Positions 15,876 through 24,630 of a DNA stretch of 64,000 nucleotides are shown one piece after another. The notes below the pieces were generated by a model. The model had not been told where the DNA came from, did not search any database, and saw only the letters and a program-made list of their open reading frames with translations. The position numbers were made by a program, and so were the translations under genes. The stretch is from CAZPQK01 sp964588695 (GTDB taxonomy: Bacteria > Krumholzibacteriota > Krumholzibacteriia > WVZY01 > JAKEHA01), in assembly GCA_964588695.1 (NCBI GenBank), contig CAZPQK010000001.1, forward strand, positions 186,001 to 250,000. Direction: 5' to 3'. Position 1 is the first letter of the stretch. Each line of letters starts with the position of its first letter.

Positions 15876-17551
15876 TCGGTCGACGTTGAGTCGGCGGGCT
15901 CGGACTCGATTGTCCCGGTCACTTGCAACAGCTTCTCCCGCGCCCGCGCAATCGCCCCCAAATCCCAGGCGGCATCTTCCCAATAGCTTAAGAAGCGTTG
16001 GTACGCACCGGCGGCATCGGCATGACGGCCGGCGGCCAACGCGGCTTCGCCCTGATAAAAGAAACTCTGCACATACAGCACCGGGTCGCCAGCAAAAGGA
16101 TAGTTCGACCCAAACAGGAACCGATGCGCGTCGCTGAATGCTTTACCGGCGGCTTCCGCATCGCCGCTTTGATACAACGCCACACCGCGGACAAACTCAC
16201 GCGACATGCGGACGTCGCTGTTGGTGGGGACTCCGTTCGCCAGCGCCTTCAGCGCCTCGGACGGTTTACCTTCGGCCAGGTAGGCAAGCGCGTTGGTGGT
16301 TCCGTGATCGATGGCCATGGCGCGCAGCCAACGGGTCCATTCACTACTCGAGTTCATCCGGGTAAGCACGTCGCGGGCCTGATCGAGTTGTCCACTCGCA
16401 ATCTGAATCCGCAGTTCGCCCAGTCGTACCGGCACATCGCCAAAGCCCGACACCCACTGGCGAAGCGTCGCCACCGCCGCGTCAAGCTGACCCAGTTCGC
16501 ACTGAAACGCAATCAAGTCGGCCGCCAACCTTAGCCCCAAACGCGGCGCGCCCGAGAGCATCGCCAGGCGGATGGCTTCGCTTTGCGAATGCACGCCTTC
16601 TTCGAACTGGCCGTCGAGGAAATCGACAAACGCGATTCCCTGATGGCCAAACGCCTTGGTGACGTCGTCGTCAAACATCAGCAGCTTTTCAAACGTAACC
16701 CGCGCGGCGGAACGCTCGTCGCGCAACGCTAGCGTGTGTCCCTGCGCGTGAATCGCCGGCAGGTAGCGCGGATCCAATCCCAGCGCGCTGTTGCAATAAC
16801 TCTGCGCCGCCTCGGCATCGCCGCGCGCCAACTCGACCCGCGCCATTACCACGTATGCGTGGGGCTCATCGGCATACATGCGCGCCAGTTCGCGCGCGCG
16901 TTCGCTGGCCGTAGCAATGTCGTTGTCCGCCAGGGCAACGTGAACCGCCAGCTCCAACACCCTGCCTTCGGTGTCGTCGGCAAGTACCAGTTGCTCGAGC
17001 GTCCTGGCCGCGTCGCCCAGGTTCCCCGCACGCAGGTAACTTTGCGCGAGCATGCGGTCGCGGTGCGGCGCGTCGTCGGAGGTCATCTTTTGCAGATGTC
17101 GCTGCGCGGCGACCGGGTCGTCGTCGATAAACATTTTCCGGTACGCCTCGCTGCGGTGCGCGTCCGCCGACAAACCGGTGCGCTCGGCCCGCGCAATCGC
17201 TTCGCGCGCGGCGTCTTCGCGGGAAATCTGCGGATCGGCATAGCATTCCACCAGGCGCAGGTACGCCGCGTGGTACAAACTGTCACGCTCGACCACACGC
17301 TCGAACAGTGCCATCGCCTCGCGCACGTGCCACAGCGAATACAGCTCCTCTGCCGCGGCAAACAACTCGTCGGTGGTCGCATCGGCGTAGCTTTCGCCGC
17401 TGAACGCTTCCGGCCCGGGGCTCAACGTCACCGGCCGCGCGTCGGGTCGCGAGTCCGGTGTCGGCGCCGAACCACCCGAAAAAAAGTGCATCAAGATGAT
17501 CGCCACACCGACGATCAATGCCATCACCAACGCGTAAAAAAGCGACTTCAA
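15872..17551 (-). CDS. Membrane-anchored TPR-repeat protein
   Basis: A 559-residue protein with one N-terminal membrane anchor (residues 4-25) and a Pro-rich linker. A long array of helical repeats follows, with TPR-like signatures such as YADATTDELFAAAEELYSLW, RARELARMYADEPHAYVVMA and GEAALAAGRHADAAGAYQRF. TPR arrays bind other proteins; no catalytic part is seen. The start is a TTG that overlaps the TGA of the reductase gene upstream, with AGGAG 6 bases before it, so the two genes are translationally coupled. Whether the repeats face the cytoplasm or periplasm is uncertain. Confidence 0.82.
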   Translation of the reverse strand: MKSLFYALVMALIVGVAIILMHFFSGGSAPTPDSRPDARPVTLSPGPEAFSGESYADATTDELFAAAEELYSLWHVREAMALFERVVERDSLYHAAYLRLVECYADPQISREDAAREAIARAERTGLSADAHRSEAYRKMFIDDDPVAAQRHLQKMTSDDAPHRDRMLAQSYLRAGNLGDAARTLEQLVLADDTEGRVLELAVHVALADNDIATASERARELARMYADEPHAYVVMARVELARGDAEAAQSYCNSALGLDPRYLPAIHAQGHTLALRDERSAARVTFEKLLMFDDDVTKAFGHQGIAFVDFLDGQFEEGVHSQSEAIRLAMLSGAPRLGLRLAADLIAFQCELGQLDAAVATLRQWVSGFGDVPVRLGELRIQIASGQLDQARDVLTRMNSSSEWTRWLRAMAIDHGTTNALAYLAEGKPSEALKALANGVPTNSDVRMSREFVRGVALYQSGDAEAAGKAFSDAHRFLFGSNYPFAGDPVLYVQSFFYQGEAALAAGRHADAAGAYQRFLSYWEDAAWDLGAIARAREKLLQVTGTIESEPADSTSTD

Positions 17552-18549
17552 GACAAGCTCCTGCGGTTTATGCGGGTCATCACTTCGGCGGCGGTAACCG
17601 CGCCGGGACCCAGTTGACGTCGATGGATGTCTTCGACCATTTCCAAGACGGTTTCATTGTAGGGTACCGGCACTTTGTACTTGTGGGCAAAGTCTATGAT
17701 TGGCCCATGAAAATGCCGATTCTCCAGACGGGGACGATTGCGATCGAGGTTCTGCCAGGTTGAGTTGCGAACGATACTCTCGCTCGCGTCGCGCGGACCA
17801 GCGGGTGATTGCAACCGCGCTATCATTTCGTCGACGTTGGGATCGCCACCGTCGGTAGATTGCGCGAGCACTCCCGCCCGCGAAAGTGACTCACGAGCCT
17901 CGGTCAAGAGCCCCAGTTTTATGCGACGAAACTCGTCGCCGCTATGATCATCGGCGCGCACCATTGCGTTTACCGCACTCATCAAGTTCACCACCAGCTT
18001 GAGCCATTTGTCGGCCATGATGTCGTTAGACGCTATGCCGGTAATCCCCGACGCGTTAAGCGCGCCGACCAGTTGGAGGACAAATTCGTCGGCTCCGCTG
18101 GGAAACTTGCCCACGACGACGCGACCCAATTGCCGATAGGCCAGCGTGCCGTCAGTAAGCGCCGTACAGGTAAACTGATGCACGCCCCCATAAACCCGGT
18201 CAAAACTCTCAGACGCGACGCCTTCGTTGGTGACCCCGTTTTGTAGCGTCACCACAGGAGTTTCCGCCGGAAGCCGTTGCGCAAGTTCGGTAATCGCGTC
18301 GCGGGTATCGTCGGTTTTTACGGTGAGCAACACCGCGTCCCACTTAGAAGGAACGTCGCGCAATGACGTTGCCGCCGCAATCGCCACCCGCTTGATTGTG
18401 CCGTCCGCGTCCATCCGGACGTGTCCGGTCGAGATCGCTTGCGTGACATGCGGCCCGCGCCCCAGCAGCACCACTTCGCAACCCGCACCAGCCAGCGTTG
18501 CCCCAACCACTCCGCCAACCGCTCCCGCTCCAAAGACAAGTATTCGCAC
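17548..18549 (-). CDS. panE: 2-dehydropantoate 2-reductase family protein (PanE/ApbA)
   Basis: A 333-residue NADPH-dependent reductase. The Rossmann motif GAGAVGGVVGATLA is at 7-20, LLTVKTDDT and VTLQNGV follow in the first domain, and the C-terminal helical domain begins with KWLKLVVNLMSAVNAM (conserved Lys and Asn of ketopantoate reductases). The family reduces ketopantoate to pantoate in coenzyme A synthesis. Several paralogues act on other 2-oxo acids, and no other pantothenate genes are nearby, so the symbol is provisional. The GTG start has GGAGG a few bases upstream. Its stop overlaps the TTG of the TPR gene. Confidence 0.82.
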   Translation of the reverse strand: MRILVFGAGAVGGVVGATLAGAGCEVVLLGRGPHVTQAISTGHVRMDADGTIKRVAIAAATSLRDVPSKWDAVLLTVKTDDTRDAITELAQRLPAETPVVTLQNGVTNEGVASESFDRVYGGVHQFTCTALTDGTLAYRQLGRVVVGKFPSGADEFVLQLVGALNASGITGIASNDIMADKWLKLVVNLMSAVNAMVRADDHSGDEFRRIKLGLLTEARESLSRAGVLAQSTDGGDPNVDEMIARLQSPAGPRDASESIVRNSTWQNLDRNRPRLENRHFHGPIIDFAHKYKVPVPYNETVLEMVEDIHRRQLGPGAVTAAEVMTRINRRSLS

Positions 18550-18638
18550 TACTCCTCCATAGAATTGGCGATCACTCCAGTATGAGGTGCCCGCGACGCG
18601 AAACGCAAGTCACATAGACAATTACGCTCCGTTAGCCC

Positions 18639-18666
18639 TTGACAGGCAATTCCGCTGGGCGATAAT
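18639..18666 (+). promoter_or_regulatory. Sigma70 promoter of the SNF symporter operon
   Basis: TTGACA at 18639-18644 and GATAAT at 18661-18666 are separated by 16 bases. Transcription would begin near 18673, giving a leader of about 38 bases that contains AGGAG at 18701-18705 before the TTG start at 18711. This is the clearest housekeeping promoter in the window. Confidence 0.75.
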
Positions 18667-18710
18667 GGGGGACAATTCCGGTCCGCATTCGATCCATCTA
18701 AGGAGCACAC

Positions 18711-20267
18711 TTGCCGTCATCAGATACCAACCGCGGCCAGTGGAAATCTAGACTCGGTTTCATTCTGGCGGCATCGGGGTCGGCTATCGGCCTCGGCAAC
18801 ATCGTCTTCTTCTCTGCCAACGCCTACAACTTTGGCGGCGGCGCCTTCTACCTTCCTTACCTGATCGGCCTGTTTCTGGTCGGAATTCCGGTAATGATCC
18901 TGGAGTTCGGCCTTGGTGCATTCACCGGCCGCGCGTTCCCGGAATCGCTGTATCGAATCGCGGGAAAAAAAGGCGAGTTCGCCGGGTGGTGGTCGCTACT
19001 CAACGCCGGCTTCATCAGCTTCTGGTACATCACCATTCTCGGGTGGGTGATCGGGATGCTGATCGGTGCTACCGGCGATCTGTGGAAGTCGTCGGTTGCG
19101 ATGCCCAACTTTGGAATCGACGAAGGCGCAGTACCCAACCCAATCGCATACTTTTTTCACATGCTTTCGACGTGGTGGCCGATGGTGTTCGTGGCGATCA
19201 TCTGGGGGCTTAACGTTGTCATTGTGCGACGCGGGGCTGAGACCATCGAACAAGCCGCAAAAATCTTTGTGCCGCTGATGTGGGCGTTCATGATTGTCCT
19301 TATTGTTCGCGGCATCACGCTGCAGAACGGCACCCAAGGCCTGTGGCTGCTGTTCTCACCCGACTTTTCCATCATGAAAGACCCGGTGGTGTGGCGCGGC
19401 GCGTTTAGCCAAATTTTCTTTACCCTGTCGCTGGGGTTTGGCGTGATGACGGCATACGCCTCGTATTTGCCCAAGAACAGCGACCACACCAGCAACGCCT
19501 ACGTGACCGCGCTGCTCAACTGCGGCTTCGAATACATCGCCGGTCTCGCCATTTTTTCGATGCTGTTCGCTTTCGCAGTGGTTCCGCAAGCAAGCACGCT
19601 GTCGATGATGTTCTTCATCGTGCCCCAGGGCATCGGTCAACTCCCGGGTGGCGATCCGGCGGTAGTGACCTTCGGAATCATGTTTTTTACACTTCTGGTG
19701 GTGGCCGGACTTACCTCTTCGATATCACTGGTCGAAGCGGTGGTCGCGTCGTTCAAAGACAAGTTTAAGATTTCGCGCAAAAAGGCGCTCATGTTTGTCG
19801 CGCCCGTTGGTCTCATCGGCAGCTCGTGTTTCGCGCTTCCCATGGTAGTCGACCCGGGGCTGGCCAACGACGGCACCATGGGCCTTACCTTTATCGATCT
19901 GTTCGACCACTGGAACTTCTCCTACGGCTTACTGATTGTTGGCCTTATCGAATGCATCATCGTCGGTTGGGTCTTAGGCGCCGACAAGATCCGTGCGGTC
20001 ATCAACGAAAATTCGCGAGTACAACTGGGTGGCTGGTTTGATGTGCTGATCAAATTCGTCATCCCCGGCCTTATCGCCTACCTGTTGATTTATTCGGTCT
20101 GGCAGGAAATCGACGGCGGTTTGTACGGCATGTCCTACAACCCCAACTATGCCGAAGGGTACAGCTTCATGAAAGCGGCGCCGTGGGTGGTCGTGCTGAT
20201 TTGGTTGGTGGGTGCGGGCGCGGTCGCCGCCTTTCTGACATCGAAGGGGTCGTACGATGCCGAGTAA
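18711..20267 (+). CDS. Sodium-dependent transporter, SNF (neurotransmitter:sodium symporter) family
   Basis: A 518-residue membrane protein of the LeuT type. The first segment has the sodium and substrate site ASGSAIGLGNIVFF (about 21-34). Later segments include GAFYLPYLIGLFLVGIP, a sodium-site region near SLGFGVMTAYASYL and GLTSSISLVEAV. Such transporters move amino acids inward with Na+. The TTG start is supported by AGGAG five bases before it. The next gene overlaps its end by 11 bases and an AGCS symporter follows, so this is a three-gene amino-acid uptake operon. The substrate is not predictable. Confidence 0.9.
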   Translation: MPSSDTNRGQWKSRLGFILAASGSAIGLGNIVFFSANAYNFGGGAFYLPYLIGLFLVGIPVMILEFGLGAFTGRAFPESLYRIAGKKGEFAGWWSLLNAGFISFWYITILGWVIGMLIGATGDLWKSSVAMPNFGIDEGAVPNPIAYFFHMLSTWWPMVFVAIIWGLNVVIVRRGAETIEQAAKIFVPLMWAFMIVLIVRGITLQNGTQGLWLLFSPDFSIMKDPVVWRGAFSQIFFTLSLGFGVMTAYASYLPKNSDHTSNAYVTALLNCGFEYIAGLAIFSMLFAFAVVPQASTLSMMFFIVPQGIGQLPGGDPAVVTFGIMFFTLLVVAGLTSSISLVEAVVASFKDKFKISRKKALMFVAPVGLIGSSCFALPMVVDPGLANDGTMGLTFIDLFDHWNFSYGLLIVGLIECIIVGWVLGADKIRAVINENSRVQLGGWFDVLIKFVIPGLIAYLLIYSVWQEIDGGLYGMSYNPNYAEGYSFMKAAPWVVVLIWLVGAGAVAAFLTSKGSYDAE

Positions 20268-20703
20268 ACTTAACGTCCTTGTCGTCGTCGCGGTATCGGT
20301 GTGCTGCGCACTGACAACTTTGGCAAACGCAAACAGCTTAACCATCCGCGACCAGTTCCCCACGCGTGGCGAAGCCACTTCGATCATTTTACAAGACGCG
20401 GACGGATTGCCAGTGGTAGGCGCTTTGGTGGAAGCGGTCTACCGCCCCGGCAGCAGCGTTTCCCAACACGCAAATCTGGGTACAACGGGCACCGGCGGTT
20501 CACTTGGCTGGACACCAACCGAAGCGGGACTGGTGACGCTTACCGCCACCTGGGGCGAAGGAACTGCGGCCAAATCCGCCAGCCTTAACGTCTCGGTTCG
20601 CTTCGATAGCGTCCCCAAGATGGGCCTGATCATTATGGTGCTCGCCGGGCTGGTGCTGGTGGGTGGTTCCGCGGTTCGCATGCGCCGGATTATGAACGGG
20701 TAA
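20257..20703 (+). CDS. Exported single-pass protein with Ig-like domain
   Basis: A 148-residue protein with a signal peptide (residues 1-26, ending LANANS) and a strand-rich domain at 28-118 resembling carboxypeptidase-regulatory or Ig-like folds (GEATSIILQDADGLPVVGA). A C-terminal membrane segment covers 122-138, followed by RMRR, so the C-terminus is cytoplasmic. It overlaps the SNF gene by 11 bases and lies 27 bases before the AGCS gene. Its place between two sodium symporters suggests an accessory role in one of them, but no such family is known to me. Confidence 0.7.
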   Translation: MPSKLNVLVVVAVSVCCALTTLANANSLTIRDQFPTRGEATSIILQDADGLPVVGALVEAVYRPGSSVSQHANLGTTGTGGSLGWTPTEAGLVTLTATWGEGTAAKSASLNVSVRFDSVPKMGLIIMVLAGLVLVGGSAVRMRRIMNG

Positions 20704-20730
20704 TCTGGCCACCTAAACGACTGGAGATTC

Positions 20731-22125
20731 ATGGATGCAGCGTTAGAGTCATTTCACAGCGGCGTAAGCTACATCGGCGGGATCGTTTGGGGTCCGCCGT
20801 TTCTGATCTTGCTGATCGGTACCGGCGTCTTTTTGACGTTCTACATGAAGTTCGTCAATATTCGCGCCTTCAAGCACAGTGTCGACGTGATACGCGGGAA
20901 GTTCGACGACCCCAACGAGCCCGGCGACCTGACGCACTTTCAGGCGCTAACCGCGGCACTTTCGGCGACCATCGGCATCGGCAACATCGCCGGCGTCGCC
21001 ACCGCAATTCACTACGGCGGGCCGGGCGCGCTGTTTTGGATGTGGATTGTGGCGTTCTTCGGGATGACCACCAAAGGGGTGGAATGCTTCCTTGGTCACC
21101 GATTCCGCACGGTTGAACCCGACGGCCACGCCGCCGGCGGACCCATGTATTTCATCAAGAAAGGCATGGCGCCGGGATGGGGCTGGTTGGGCGGCGCTTT
21201 CGCTTTCTTTGCGATCTTTGCCAGCCTGGGTTCGGCCAACATGGTGCAATCGAACACCGTCAGTCAAATCCTGGCCAAAGATGTCGCCATGCCGACATGG
21301 GTGACGGGGTTGATCCTCTCGGTGTTTGTTGCAGTCGTCATCATCGGCGGTATTCGCCGAATCGGCGCGGTGGCGTCCAAGCTGGTACCGACGATGTGCG
21401 CGATTTACGTTTTAGGCGGACTGGTTATTTTGGTAATGAACGTTGGCGAAATCGGCAGCGCGATCGGGCTGATTGTGAGCAAAGCGTTCACACCGCAAGG
21501 CGAGATCGGCGGCTTTGCCGGATCGACATTTCTGCTGACCTTAACCTGGGGCGCCAAGCGCGGACTCTTTTCGAACGAAGCAGGACAGGGCTCGGCGTCG
21601 ATCGCTCACGCCGCCGCCAAGACCAACGAGTCGGTCCGCGAGGGGGTCGTCGCGCAGATCGGTCCGTTTATCGACACCCTCGTTGTGTGTACCATCACTG
21701 GACTGGTAATCATTACCACCGGCGCCTGGACCAACGGCCTTGGTGCCGACGGAAGCTTGCTGAACGGCGCGGCTCTAACGGCGTGGGCATTCAAGCAGGG
21801 ACTCTCACCGATTTTCGCGCACGGCGAATGGATCATTACGCTGGCCGTTCCGCTATTTGCGTATTCGACGATGATTTCGTGGTCGTACTACGGCGATCGC
21901 TCGGTGACTTTTCTGTGGGGAAAGAAAGCGGTCATGCCATACCGTATGGTGTTTGTCGTGTTTGCATTCCTGGGCGCGACGCTTTCGCTGCCATTGGTGT
22001 GGGACATGGCCGACGTCTCTAACGGACTAATGGCCGCCCCCAACCTGATCGCACTGGTCGCGCTGGCAAAACTTTCTAAGCGCGAGTACGCAGACTACTT
22101 TGAACGAATGAAGTCGCAGAAGTAA
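20731..22125 (+). CDS. Sodium:alanine symporter, AGCS family
   Basis: A 464-residue membrane protein with about ten segments. Characteristic AGCS sequence is present: ALTAALSATIGIGNIAGVATAIHYGGPGA (split here as ALSATIGIGNIAGVAT followed by YGGPGALFWMW), GGPMYFIKKG, WGAKRGLFSNEAGQGSASIAHAA, and YSTMISWSYYGDR near the end. Members carry alanine or glycine inward with Na+. It is the last gene of the SNF operon and is followed by a strong terminator. SD GGAG lies 6 bases before the ATG. Confidence 0.93.
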   Translation: MDAALESFHSGVSYIGGIVWGPPFLILLIGTGVFLTFYMKFVNIRAFKHSVDVIRGKFDDPNEPGDLTHFQALTAALSATIGIGNIAGVATAIHYGGPGALFWMWIVAFFGMTTKGVECFLGHRFRTVEPDGHAAGGPMYFIKKGMAPGWGWLGGAFAFFAIFASLGSANMVQSNTVSQILAKDVAMPTWVTGLILSVFVAVVIIGGIRRIGAVASKLVPTMCAIYVLGGLVILVMNVGEIGSAIGLIVSKAFTPQGEIGGFAGSTFLLTLTWGAKRGLFSNEAGQGSASIAHAAAKTNESVREGVVAQIGPFIDTLVVCTITGLVIITTGAWTNGLGADGSLLNGAALTAWAFKQGLSPIFAHGEWIITLAVPLFAYSTMISWSYYGDRSVTFLWGKKAVMPYRMVFVVFAFLGATLSLPLVWDMADVSNGLMAAPNLIALVALAKLSKREYADYFERMKSQK

Positions 22126-22153
22126 TCGCAACCTGACTGGTTGGCAACAAAAG

Positions 22154-22185
22154 AGCCCACGGGACGCAGTCTCGCGGGCTTTTTT
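22154..22185 (+). terminator. Rho-independent terminator after the symporter operon
   Basis: A GC-rich hairpin of the form AGCCC-ACG...CGC-GGGCT at 22154-22180, with one internal mismatch, is followed directly by six T residues. It lies 29 bases after the AGCS stop codon. Confidence 0.85.
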
Positions 22186-22208
22186 GTTCTTAGTTTTAAC
22201 GCGACGGT

Positions 22209-23618
22209 TCAGACGCCGCCGGATCGTTGTCTTTGTTGCCAGGCCAGGAACCCACCGGCGACGTTGGTCACGTCAAACCCGTGGCGCTGCAGGAATCCGC
22301 ACGCGTATCCCGACCGAACGCCGCTGCGGCAGTGCACCAATATCCCTTTGTCCTTAGGAAGGTCGTCGAGGTGTTCGATCAGTCGGGTGTGTGCGACGTT
22401 TAACGTTCCCGCAACCTTACCGTCGCTGTCGCGCTCGGCCGCGCGACGCACATCCAGTATGACGTGCTCGCCGGGGTCATCCAGGTCTTCCACTCCGACT
22501 TCGCGAACGCTCTGCGCGTCGCCACCACCGTTAACGTATTCGGCAAACACATCGGGGGTGGCAAAGCCGACAATATGGTCGAGCCCAACGTGCACCAGAT
22601 CGCGCGTTGCGGCTTCGACGGCGGACTCGTCGATGATCAGGTAGATAGGCTTGTCTTCGGTCACGTAACACCCGGCGACGGTGTTAAACGTCCGTCCCAG
22701 CGGAGTGTGTAACGCTCCCGGCAAATGCGCGCGACGGAATTCGTTCCACGGTCGGGTATCGAGTACCGCCACGCCAAGATGGTCGGATAGTTCGGAGAGT
22801 TTTGCGGGGCGAATCGGCTTGGCTTTAGGCAAGTCACCCAAGACCGGCGGGCCCGAACGGTTAACGCGTTTCATGCGCCCAAAGTAGTACGGCGGCTCGG
22901 GTTGTCCGTCGAGAATATAATCCACAAAAGCGTCTTCGGACGTTGCCGCCGCGATAGAGGCGTTGTTGGCGAGTTCGTAACCGACGGTGGAAAGCGGTAC
23001 CGCTCCCAACGCTTTGCCGCACGCGCTTCCCGCTCCGTGCCCGGGCCACACCTGCAGGTCGGCGGGAAACTCGCGGAACCTCGCGAGCGAACGATACATC
23101 GCACGCGCCGAGGGTTCTTGTTCGCCGACCTGACCTGCGGCAGTTTCCAGCAGGTCCGGGCGCCCAACGTCGCCAACAAACACAAAGTCGCCGCTGACCA
23201 TTCCCATCGGTTTGGTCGACCGATGATCGGTAACTACAAAGACGATGTGCTCCGGGGTATGCCCCGGCGTGTGGTGCACGTCAAAGCGCAAGTTTCCAAT
23301 GGCAAAATCGTCGCCGTCGCGAAGGATCGTATGCGGATACGCCTTTGCCCATTCCACCTGCCAATCGTCACCGCCTTCGCCCGACACGTAAACCTTAGCG
23401 CCGGTGTGCTCGGCCAACTCGCGCGCACCCGAAAGAAAGTCGGCGTGAATGTGCGTTTCCGCGACCGCCACAATGTTCAGGCCCTCGCGCTGGGCGATTT
23501 TGAGGTATCGATCGATGTCGCGCATTGGATCGAAGACAATAGCTTCGCCCGTCGCCTGACAACCAATCAGGTACGCGTACTGCGCTAACGGCCGATCGAA
23601 GATTTGCTCAAAGTACAT
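22209..23618 (-). CDS. MBL-fold persulfide dioxygenase-like protein with two rhodanese domains
   Basis: A 469-residue protein. The N-terminal metallo-beta-lactamase domain has ETHIHADF (H56, H58, D60), HTPGHTPEH, SGDFVFVGDVGRPDL and WPGHGAGSACGK. These are the iron-site signatures of the ETHE1/persulfide dioxygenase group. A first rhodanese domain (about 270-360, LDTRPWNEFRRAHLPGA) lacks the active Cys. The second (about 375-465) has VHCRSGVRSGYA with the catalytic Cys near 429. This is the architecture of CstB-like enzymes, which oxidise persulfide sulfur and pass it on. It probably detoxifies or processes reactive sulfur in the cytoplasm. Confidence 0.9.
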   Translation of the reverse strand: MYFEQIFDRPLAQYAYLIGCQATGEAIVFDPMRDIDRYLKIAQREGLNIVAVAETHIHADFLSGARELAEHTGAKVYVSGEGGDDWQVEWAKAYPHTILRDGDDFAIGNLRFDVHHTPGHTPEHIVFVVTDHRSTKPMGMVSGDFVFVGDVGRPDLLETAAGQVGEQEPSARAMYRSLARFREFPADLQVWPGHGAGSACGKALGAVPLSTVGYELANNASIAAATSEDAFVDYILDGQPEPPYYFGRMKRVNRSGPPVLGDLPKAKPIRPAKLSELSDHLGVAVLDTRPWNEFRRAHLPGALHTPLGRTFNTVAGCYVTEDKPIYLIIDESAVEAATRDLVHVGLDHIVGFATPDVFAEYVNGGGDAQSVREVGVEDLDDPGEHVILDVRRAAERDSDGKVAGTLNVAHTRLIEHLDDLPKDKGILVHCRSGVRSGYACGFLQRHGFDVTNVAGGFLAWQQRQRSGGV

Positions 23619-23636
23619 GACGGGTCCCGCTTACAC

Positions 23637-24473
23637 CTATGGCCGCGCCACCATCAGCGCAATCCAGCCCGGTGAGTTTTCGGTTTCGGTGACAAGGTTA
23701 AACTCGCCATTGCCTTCGTCGGTTTCGTCGTCGATGTCTTCCCAGTAAATGTCCACGTGGCTAAAGCCGGCTTCTTGCAACAACTCTTTAACTTCCGGGA
23801 TGCTCCAATGACGCCACTCGTAAACAAACGCGTCGCGCATCATGCTGCCGTGCGAACCATGGAACTTGAAGTGAATTGCGTACGCGGTGTGGTTGGTAAT
23901 GGGGTCGTAGTATTTCTGATCCCAAATGTACGTCCACCCATCGTACCGGGTGCGGTCGGTCACGTCAGGGTCGAACGATTCGGTACCGCCGAAGATGTCC
24001 ATAACGAACATCCCGTCGTCGGCGATCGACTGGCGCGCAACTTGAAAGTACTTCAATAGCTCGGCGCGTGTTTTAAAGATAAAGTAGGAAAAGTTTAGCG
24101 CGGCGAGCACGTCGACTTTGGGATCGACGATATCACGGACGTCGGCTTCGTGAATGGTCAGGCGCTTGGCGTCGGCACCTAGCGGGTCGATGTTATGCTC
24201 TTTGCCCCACGCCAGCGTTTCGGCGTCGAGATCGACACCGATAGCCTGGTTGTCCGGCCGCGTTTTTACCCACTCGGCGGAAAGCAGTGCGGTCCCACAA
24301 AAGTCTTCCTTAAACAACCGCGGCAGACGGCCGTTGTGACCCTGGTAGACGCGGTCGAAAAACTCGACGTGTTCGCCCGGACTCTGCACCGACTCTTCGT
24401 ACAACTTGTGCCGGTCGGTAAACGGCGGCGTGCGATCTTTCTTCTTTTTCTTGCCCTTTGCGGCCACGACCAT
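23637..24473 (-). CDS. Class I SAM-dependent methyltransferase
   Basis: A 278-residue protein. After a basic start (KGKKKKK, about 6-12) the methyltransferase fold begins near residue 55. LFKEDFCGTALLSAEW replaces the usual glycine-rich motif I, followed by AIGVDLDAETLAWG (acidic end of strand 2) and VDVLAALNFSYFIFK. The C-terminal part has strand-rich segments and an acidic stretch DIDDETDEGNGE. The substrate is unknown. It is 18 bases upstream of the persulfide enzyme on the same strand and may be co-transcribed with it. Confidence 0.82.
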   Translation of the reverse strand: MVVAAKGKKKKKDRTPPFTDRHKLYEESVQSPGEHVEFFDRVYQGHNGRLPRLFKEDFCGTALLSAEWVKTRPDNQAIGVDLDAETLAWGKEHNIDPLGADAKRLTIHEADVRDIVDPKVDVLAALNFSYFIFKTRAELLKYFQVARQSIADDGMFVMDIFGGTESFDPDVTDRTRYDGWTYIWDQKYYDPITNHTAYAIHFKFHGSHGSMMRDAFVYEWRHWSIPEVKELLQEAGFSHVDIYWEDIDDETDEGNGEFNLVTETENSPGWIALMVARP

Positions 24474-24615
24474 ATCGTCTCCTTAGCCCGTGATGGATAT
24501 TGCGTCCTAACCTGTCGCGCGACGGCATGGCCGTCGAAAGTTCGCTCCGGATGATACCGACGCAGTTTCTCGCAGTCAATCAGGATGCACAAGCCTGGAC
24601 CCGTGGTAACGCCGC

Positions 24616-24624
24616 TGGTATATT
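24616..24624 (+). promoter_or_regulatory. Extended -10 promoter for a leaderless SCO1 mRNA
   Basis: TGGTATATT fits an extended -10 (TGn plus TATATT at 24619-24624). Transcription would begin about seven bases downstream, essentially on the A of the SCO1 ATG at 24631. No ribosome-binding sequence lies in front of that ATG. Confidence 0.4.
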
Positions 24625-24630
24625 GCCAAC

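Noticed and set aside
16736..17617. 293-codon open frame opposite the TPR gene
   Set aside because: It is an antisense shadow of a clearly structured TPR protein and its product has an Arg/Val/His-rich composition without domains.
21177..22022. 281-codon open frame overlapping the AGCS symporter on the same strand
   Set aside because: The symporter frame has complete family signatures; the alternative frame is Arg-rich and without motifs.
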